In this document: in pieces, positions 14,277 through 18,841 of the stretch
How positions within the stretch are numbered: position 1 is the stretch's first letter
Layout: each line of letters opens with the position of its first letter
Origin: CAYVMN01 sp964452575
GTDB taxonomy: Bacteria > Desulfobacterota > DSM-4660 > Desulfatiglandales > Desulfatiglandaceae
Length of the DNA stretch: 18,841 nucleotides
NCBI GenBank assembly: GCA_964452575.1
Contig: CAYVMN010000082.1
Location: 1-18,841 of the forward strand
Direction: 5' to 3'
Made by a program: the position numbers and the translations under genes
The notes under the pieces: model-generated
Seen by the model: only the letters and a program-made list of their open reading frames with translations
What the model was told of the DNA's origin: nothing
Databases searched by the model: none

Positions 14277-15518
14277 CTACTTCTCATTGGCAGATTGAAG
14301 AATCGCATGTAGCAGGACATTGGCGCCGGCCTCACAGTCTTCCCACCTTGTGTCTTCTACTTCAACATGGCTGCGACCATTGATGCTTGGAACAAAGATC
14401 ATGGCTGTCGGGCAAATCCGGTTCATATAACTTGCATCATGCCCTGCACCGCTGACCATATGAAGGCAAGAATAGCCCAATCGTTCAGCGGTCTTGAGAA
14501 TTCGCTGCACCAATCTCGCATCAAAAGACGAGTGTCCTACACTCCAGGTCTCTTCCATTTTGATCTGACAACCCCTTCTCTTGACGATGTCATCAAAGTC
14601 CTTGCTGACTATCTTCCATGCCTTTGAGAGATGGTCATCATCCCAGGACCGGATGTCCACGGTAAAGTGTACCTTGTCCGGAATGATATTTCTGGAATTT
14701 GGATAGTTCTGGATTTCCCCGACGGTTGCAACCATGTTACCGGCCATCCGTTCCGGGAGTTCATTTACCTTCAGAATCATTTCAGCCGCGGCACATAGGG
14801 CATCGTGTCGCCCTTCCATGGGCGTCGGCCCCACCTGATTGGCCTCCCCTTGCACGTATACATCATACCAGTGTAAACTAAAAATACCTTTGGGTGCACC
14901 GACGATCTTCCCTTCTCTTTCAAGAATCGGTCCTTGCTCGATATGATATTCGTAATAGGCGTAGATCGGCCATTTCTTGGCAGGTACCGATCCTTTGTAG
15001 CGGATGCGGATCAGCTCATCCTCGAATCTCTTGCCGTTAATATCGGTCCTGTCGTAAACCCAGTCCCTGTCAAGAGCCCCGGTCCATACACCGGAACCCA
15101 CCATTGCAGGGGCAAACCGAGAACCCTCCTCATTGGTCCAGTCAACGATCGTAATAGGCCGCTCAGTCTCAATATCGTTTTCTTGCAGCGTGCGCAACAC
15201 CTCTAGGGTACCCATAACACCTAGGATTCCATCAAACCTTCCACCTCTTGGCTGAGAATCAATATGAGACCCGCTCAGGATCGGCGGAAGGCCGTTATTC
15301 CTGCCAGGCCTGCTCCCGAAGATATTTCCCATGTCATCGACGCTGATCCCGAGACCAAGCCCTTTTAGCCAAGTCACGAAAAGATCTCTTGCCTTCTTAT
15401 CTTCTTCTGAGAGCGCTAACCGATGAACCCCACCCCTCGGGGTTGCACCGATTTTCGCCATTTCTTCGAGGGTGCTCCTTAGCCGTTTGCCGTTGACCCT
15501 TAACTCTCTAAGATCCAT
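14277..15518 (-). CDS. M20-family amidase: N-carbamoyl-L-amino-acid hydrolase / allantoate deiminase-like
   Basis: Metal-dependent hydrolase of C-N bonds in carbamoyl, ureido or amide substrates. The 413-aa length is typical. Metal-binding and active-site motifs are in order: SGSHIDSQPRGGRFDGILGV (His and Asp ligands, about 82-101), DWTNEEGSRFAPAMVGSG (tandem Glu, about 128-145), YEYHIEQGPILE (about 190) and the late GAGHDASYMN with SRNI upstream. The final SHVEVEDT contains another conserved His. The ATG at 15518 is preceded by AAAAGGAGG. It is 32 nt downstream of a thioredoxin-like gene. Related enzymes include HyuC, AllC and beta-ureidopropionase, and the exact substrate cannot be chosen from sequence alone. 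Confidence 0.9.
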   Translation of the reverse strand: MDLRELRVNGKRLRSTLEEMAKIGATPRGGVHRLALSEEDKKARDLFVTWLKGLGLGISVDDMGNIFGSRPGRNNGLPPILSGSHIDSQPRGGRFDGILGVMGTLEVLRTLQENDIETERPITIVDWTNEEGSRFAPAMVGSGVWTGALDRDWVYDRTDINGKRFEDELIRIRYKGSVPAKKWPIYAYYEYHIEQGPILEREGKIVGAPKGIFSLHWYDVYVQGEANQVGPTPMEGRHDALCAAAEMILKVNELPERMAGNMVATVGEIQNYPNSRNIIPDKVHFTVDIRSWDDDHLSKAWKIVSKDFDDIVKRRGCQIKMEETWSVGHSSFDARLVQRILKTAERLGYSCLHMVSGAGHDASYMNRICPTAMIFVPSINGRSHVEVEDTRWEDCEAGANVLLHAILQSANEK

Positions 15519-15550
15519 TTTTCCAACCTCCTTTTACACCCCGTCCCCTT

Positions 15551-15850
15551 TTACTGAGCCCCTAGGGCCTCTCGCACTGCCCCTGAAAGGGCCTCAAAGT
15601 CAGGGATGTTATCAAAGGCTATCCTTTCATTGATGACTATAGAGGGTACTGCCGGCCTTCGGCCGCACAGCCTTGTCAGTTCGTCAAACCTTCGGAGGCC
15701 CTCTCGAGCGCCCACATCCACCACATCCCATCTCAGCACCCCCTCATCAAAGTCCGGGGAGATCTCTTCCAGGATCCCAATTGCCAGATCACAAAGCATG
15801 CACCCCTTTTTCTTGGCAACGATTTCTACCATAACTCCTTGGACGCTCAT
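15551..15850 (-). CDS. Small thioredoxin/glutaredoxin-like protein
   Basis: A 99-aa protein with a redox-type CMLC (CxxC, residues 17-20) after a short beta strand (VEIVAKKKG) and a likely cis-proline loop AVPSIVINERIAF near residue 67. This is a minimal thioredoxin fold. The ATG at 15850 is used, with GGGAGG about 10 nt upstream; a second ATG at 15832 has AAGGAG too close to work well. It is probably co-transcribed with the carbamoylase 32 nt downstream, which is an unusual pairing. It may reduce a disulfide in a partner enzyme, but no partner is identifiable. Confidence 0.75.
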   Translation of the reverse strand: MSVQGVMVEIVAKKKGCMLCDLAIGILEEISPDFDEGVLRWDVVDVGAREGLRRFDELTRLCGRRPAVPSIVINERIAFDNIPDFEALSGAVREALGAQ

Positions 15851-16060
15851 TTCTCTTGGTCCTCCCTGTTGAGATGTTCTGCCTTAAGACCACAAAGCTC
15901 GTCTCATTTTGGTCCTTTCCCGGTCAGGCGTTTCCTGGATTGCTGCCTCCTCCCAGTGGCCTTGGGCCTTTCGATTTAGCCTGACACATCTACCAATTCC
16001 TGGGTCTTCTCTATGCTCATCCTGTAGTCGTGTCAAGAGAAGAAAGGCGGATATGATAGC
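15851..16060. other. Intergenic region between divergent genes
   Basis: Lies between the thioredoxin-like gene (minus) and the SnoaL-like gene's promoter (plus). A minus-strand TTGACA is present near 16031-16036 with only a poor -10 (TAGAGA). A 14-codon ATG frame (16020 to 15976, minus) ends in TAA with no Shine-Dalgarno and is not called. No repeat or RNA gene is recognised. Confidence 0.5.
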
Positions 16061-16088
16061 TTGACCTTGAGAGCATCTTTATTATACT
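16061..16088 (+). promoter_or_regulatory. Sigma-70-type promoter for the SnoaL-like gene
   Basis: TTGACC (16061-16066) and TATACT (16083-16088) with a 16-nt spacer, each one base from consensus. Transcription would start near 16095, leaving a leader of about 85 nt before the ATG at 16181. Confidence 0.6.
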
Positions 16089-16180
16089 TGATGAGTCCCT
16101 TATGCAGGCCTTCGGCCGCAGCCAAATCAGCGATCAGTGTTCAGGTTTCGATTAAGACAGCAAAGAAGGGAGGAGAACTG

Positions 16181-16606
16181 ATGACATTGTCAAGGGAGGC
16201 AATTAGGGAAGCGTTGAAGGAATGGAATCTGGCCTGGGACAATCACGATCTAGATGGAGTTATGGAACTCTTTCATAATGAGATTGTGTTTGAGAACTGG
16301 ACTGGTGGAAAAGCCAAAGGTAAGGAAACCCTCAGAAAGGCATGGACACCGTGGTTTGCAAATCACGGGGGTTTTCGGTTTATCGAAGAAGAGACATTTA
16401 TCGATGAAAGAGAACAGAAGGTCCTTTATCGCTGGATACTCCGGTGGCCTTCTCTAGAGAAAGGCTATGAAGGAAGGCCTGAAAGACGACGGGGGGTAGA
16501 TGTACTCCATTTTCGAGATGGGAAGATCATACATAAACTTACCTATTTCAAGACGACCATTGAAATAGAGGGGGAAAGGCTTAGCCTTCAAGTATCGGGG
16601 AAATGA
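16181..16606 (+). CDS. SnoaL-like / NTF2-fold protein
   Basis: A 141-aa protein of the SnoaL-like NTF2 fold, a cone-shaped pocket used for varied small-molecule binding or isomerase roles. The start REALKEWNLAWDNHDLDGVMELFHNEIVFEN is the classic helix-helix-strand opening. GKETLRKAWTPWFANHGGFRF and later VDVLHFRDGKIIHKLTYFKT complete the usual beta sheet. The open frame extends 40 codons upstream, but the ATG at 16181 is chosen because GGGAGGAG lies 5 nt before it and because the upstream part would cover the promoter. Function and ligand are unknown. It lies alone between a promoter and the glycosyltransferase gene 94 nt downstream. Confidence 0.85.
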   Translation: MTLSREAIREALKEWNLAWDNHDLDGVMELFHNEIVFENWTGGKAKGKETLRKAWTPWFANHGGFRFIEEETFIDEREQKVLYRWILRWPSLEKGYEGRPERRRGVDVLHFRDGKIIHKLTYFKTTIEIEGERLSLQVSGK

Positions 16607-16700
16607 ATCAAATTGGTTAACCTAAATGAAACGCAACACCTTAGCTGTACCCCCATTCCCTGTCCCAGTGCAGATTTTGGAAAAGGGCTAAATTCATACA

Positions 16701-18665
16701 ATGAAACAACAATTTAACAACAACCCAGCATTATTCGTGAGGGAAATAGTGCCCTCTGCCTACCCCGTTTTGGTCGGAGTGGCAATTGATGTAGGGTTGT
16801 TTTACTTGCTCATTGGTGCCGGAGTGTCCTTGAGTTCGGCCCATATCCTCAGCTTTTTGATGGCAGCATGCCTCTTCTGTGTCCTCAAGATGCGGCAGGG
16901 GTGGCCGATTTCATCAACAGCTCGAAACGCATTCCTAAAGGCCTACGTTACTGTCGTTCTGATGGCGCTCTTTCTGCGCGGGGGGGTCTTGGCCGACTTC
17001 ACTCAGCTCCTGGGGTGGTCGGCCCAAAGGGCGATTCTTCTTGCGGCCCTGACCTCATACCTGGCTGTATATGTGGGTCTTACCCGCTTCGTCTCTTTCC
17101 CTGACCTGGACGGTCCTTTGTCGACAGATCAATGGAAGGCCCTGTCACTGGGGCTCATTATCTACTCAGTGGTCCTCCGGCTTGTCTATCTGGGGCTGCC
17201 GGAACTCTTGCACGAGGAGGCCTACTACTGGAACTATGCCCAACATCTGGATATCGGCTATCTGGATCACCCACCACTTGTGGCATGGATCATTTGGCTC
17301 TCCACAAAGGTCATGGGGCATACTGAGCTTGCTATCCGCTGTGGGGCCTTCGCCACCTGGATGGTAGCGGCCTATTACATCTATCATCTTACGTGGAGGA
17401 TCTTCGACAAGACAACGGCCCTGGGGGCCCTCCTGCTCTTTGCCTCCTTGCCGGTCTATTTCTGCCTTGGGTTTGTGATGCTTCCGGATACCCCCCTGGT
17501 TGCCTGCTGGGCCGGGGCCTTGTATTATCTCTACCGTTTGCTTATCGACAAGAGGCCAAAGGCCTGGCTGGGGGTGGGAATTTGTCTCGGCCTGGGAATG
17601 CTTGCCAAATATACGATCCTTCTCCTCGGGATAGCAGGCCTTATCTTTGCCCTCATGGACAAGAAGTCCCGCATGTGGTTCCGCAGACCGGAGCCTTATC
17701 TCGCGATGGCCGTAGCCGTTGTCCTATTTTCGCCGGTACTTGCCTGGAATGCCCAAAATGAATGGGCCTCTTTTGTATATCAGGGCCCAAAGCGGGTCGC
17801 GGGCAGTTTCGACTTTGATCTTATCGATTTGATAGGCAGTGTGCTCATCCTCTTAACTCCCACAGTAGCCTTTGCCGTAGTTGCGGTGGCTGCTTCAAAG
17901 GGGTTCTTCAAAGGGGCCCGGGACACAGTTGAAAAATTGGACAAGCAAGGCGCTTACCGTCTGCTGATGACACTTGCCTTTTTCCCCTTTGCCGTCTTTT
18001 TGTTTTTCAGCCTCTTTAGGAACACCAAGCTAAACTGGACGGGGCCGCTGTGGGTTGGCACATTCCCTTACTTGGCCTATCTGCTGATGCAGCGACTGCC
18101 CCGGAGACCGGGAAAATTGCTCCTGTGGGCAAAGCGTCCACTCAAGGCAACCATAGTGATTGTCCTTCTTATTTATGGCGGAGTTCTCCACTATCTCGTC
18201 TTGGGGCTCGCAGGCCTGCCTTACCCCAAGAATGTATTAGGGCTGGGCTGGCCTGCACTTGCAGGCCAGATCGAGGTCCTGGTCGAAGAGCATGAACAGA
18301 AAACAGGTGAACGTCCACTGGTAGTGGGGATGGATGTGGACAGGATAAACAGCTGGCTGGCATTCTACCGCAGTCAGGCCATGGCAAAAGTCAAGGGCGT
18401 CACCACAAATGCAGGAGCTCTTCAAACAGCTGGAAGGCACTTGTTCGGAAGAGACAGCGGAATGTACCTCTTCTGGTTTCCAAGAGAGGCGCAAGACAGA
18501 AAGCCGATGGTCCTGGTCGGCCGCAGGCCCGAAGACCTCAAAGGGGCACATATAGCTTCCAGGGTAAAGCACGCCGGTAAGATCAAAGAAATAGTGGCCT
18601 GGAAAAACGGAAAGATCACCAGCCGGTTCTACTACCGTGTCATTGAAGGCTACCACGCCAATTGA
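16701..18665 (+). CDS. GtrA-like domain fused to an ArnT/PMT-type membrane glycosyltransferase
   Basis: A 654-aa polytopic inner-membrane protein predicted to move a sugar from a polyprenyl-phosphate carrier to an envelope acceptor on the periplasmic side. Residues about 15-135 look like GtrA, a four-span domain (VLVGVAIDVGLFYLLIGAG, AHILSFLMAACLFCVLKMRQGW). From about 150 an ArnT/PMT_2-type GT-C core follows. The first periplasmic loop has HEEAYYWNYAQHLDIGYLDHPP (acidic catalytic-site candidates), then MLPDTPLV and many spans. A soluble C-terminal domain (about 535-654) includes GERPLVVGMDVDRINSWLAFYRS. The ATG at 16701 has only a distant AAAAGGG. It fits functionally with the GT2/DUF2304 pair elsewhere in the window, which could make the lipid-linked donor. 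Confidence 0.85.
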   Translation: MKQQFNNNPALFVREIVPSAYPVLVGVAIDVGLFYLLIGAGVSLSSAHILSFLMAACLFCVLKMRQGWPISSTARNAFLKAYVTVVLMALFLRGGVLADFTQLLGWSAQRAILLAALTSYLAVYVGLTRFVSFPDLDGPLSTDQWKALSLGLIIYSVVLRLVYLGLPELLHEEAYYWNYAQHLDIGYLDHPPLVAWIIWLSTKVMGHTELAIRCGAFATWMVAAYYIYHLTWRIFDKTTALGALLLFASLPVYFCLGFVMLPDTPLVACWAGALYYLYRLLIDKRPKAWLGVGICLGLGMLAKYTILLLGIAGLIFALMDKKSRMWFRRPEPYLAMAVAVVLFSPVLAWNAQNEWASFVYQGPKRVAGSFDFDLIDLIGSVLILLTPTVAFAVVAVAASKGFFKGARDTVEKLDKQGAYRLLMTLAFFPFAVFLFFSLFRNTKLNWTGPLWVGTFPYLAYLLMQRLPRRPGKLLLWAKRPLKATIVIVLLIYGGVLHYLVLGLAGLPYPKNVLGLGWPALAGQIEVLVEEHEQKTGERPLVVGMDVDRINSWLAFYRSQAMAKVKGVTTNAGALQTAGRHLFGRDSGMYLFWFPREAQDRKPMVLVGRRPEDLKGAHIASRVKHAGKIKEIVAWKNGKITSRFYYRVIEGYHAN

Positions 18666-18736
18666 GATAACCCTGAACCTGGGAACGTTTGTAGAGAGGG
18701 TAATGCTTTAGCGCTTTGAAAACACTGAGGAGTAAG

Positions 18737-18841
18737 ATGACAGACCGTGAGGATCTTTTTTCCAAAGGACGTAACCCAAATTCTTCACAGCCTCTGGCAC
18801 GCCCCCTTACCTCTAAATACAGGTTCTGCCAGGCAGGAAAG
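18737..18841 (+). CDS. Start of an unidentified protein, cut by the window end
   Basis: An ATG at 18737 preceded by GAGGAG opens a frame that stays open for 35 codons to the last base. It begins MTDREDLFSKGRNPNSSQPL. The N terminus is polar and gives no recognisable domain. It follows the glycosyltransferase gene by 71 nt on the same strand and may share its transcript. It is too short to assign. Confidence 0.5.
   Translation, partial: MTDREDLFSKGRNPNSSQPLARPLTSKYRFCQAGK

Noticed and set aside
15976..16020. Minus-strand 14-codon ORF starting MSIEKTQELVDVSG
   Set aside because: No Shine-Dalgarno, very short, and no continuation in other frames that I recognise; it could be a vestige but is not supportable.
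16061..16180. 40-residue N-terminal extension of the SnoaL-like protein
   Set aside because: It would start inside the promoter's -35 box, and the internal ATG has a much better Shine-Dalgarno and matches the usual domain start.

Overview
The window looks like a piece of a draft, probably metagenome-assembled, genome of a sulfate-reducer-like deltaproteobacterium (Desulfobacterota). This is inferred from three things. The gene order rpsF-rpsR-DUF2232-rplI-dnaB-hflX fits that group. There are anaerobic-type enzymes: a 4-hydroxybenzoyl-CoA reductase remnant, a PaaK-type CoA ligase and a ferritin-like diiron protein. One gene appears to encode selenocysteine. No rRNA or tRNA gene, CRISPR array or insertion sequence was seen. 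A 100-N gap flanked by an exact 55-nt duplication (9790-9844 and 9945-9999) is a scaffolding scar, not biology.

Layout. (1) 1-5035, minus strand: a ribosomal/replication operon. It runs from a promoter and structured leader (about 4861-4981) through rpsF, rpsR, a DUF2232 membrane protein, rplI, dnaB and hflX, which leaves the window at base 1. (2) 5036-7530, minus: a small envelope-sugar cluster with a GT4 glycosyltransferase, a GT2 glycosyltransferase and a DUF2304 membrane protein. (3) 7755-10203, minus: a PaaK-type aryl/acyl-CoA ligase followed 5 nt later by a rhodanese/ferritin-like fusion whose catalytic Cys codon is an in-frame TGA, then a possible 31-aa membrane peptide. (4) 10369-11707, minus: a gene graveyard. 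A three-subunit molybdenum hydroxylase of 4-hydroxybenzoyl-CoA reductase type is collapsed by at least three internal deletions, and a Tm-1-like/UPF0261 fragment lies beside it. (5) 11802-12941, plus: alanine dehydrogenase, abutting tail to tail a minus-strand MFS transporter (12942-14183). (6) 14277-15850, minus: an M20-type carbamoylase/amidase and a small thioredoxin-like protein. (7) 16181-18841, plus: a SnoaL-like protein with a good sigma-70 promoter, a GtrA-ArnT-like glycosyltransferase, and the start of an unidentified gene.

How the parts relate. Region 1 is housekeeping. Regions 2 and 7 suggest lipid-linked sugar transfer at the cell envelope. Regions 3 and 4 look like an aromatic-acid module (CoA ligase plus aryl-CoA dehydroxylating reductase) in which the reductase has been lost while the ligase and the redox/sulfur protein remain intact. 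Regions 5 and 6 suggest amino-acid and carbamoyl/ureido compound use.

The most interesting item is the rhodanese-ferritin-like fusion. Both halves are in one frame through a TGA that sits exactly where the sulfurtransferase active-site cysteine belongs, and a GC-rich hairpin follows it immediately. It is best read as a selenoprotein that ordinary gene calling would split into two truncated genes.
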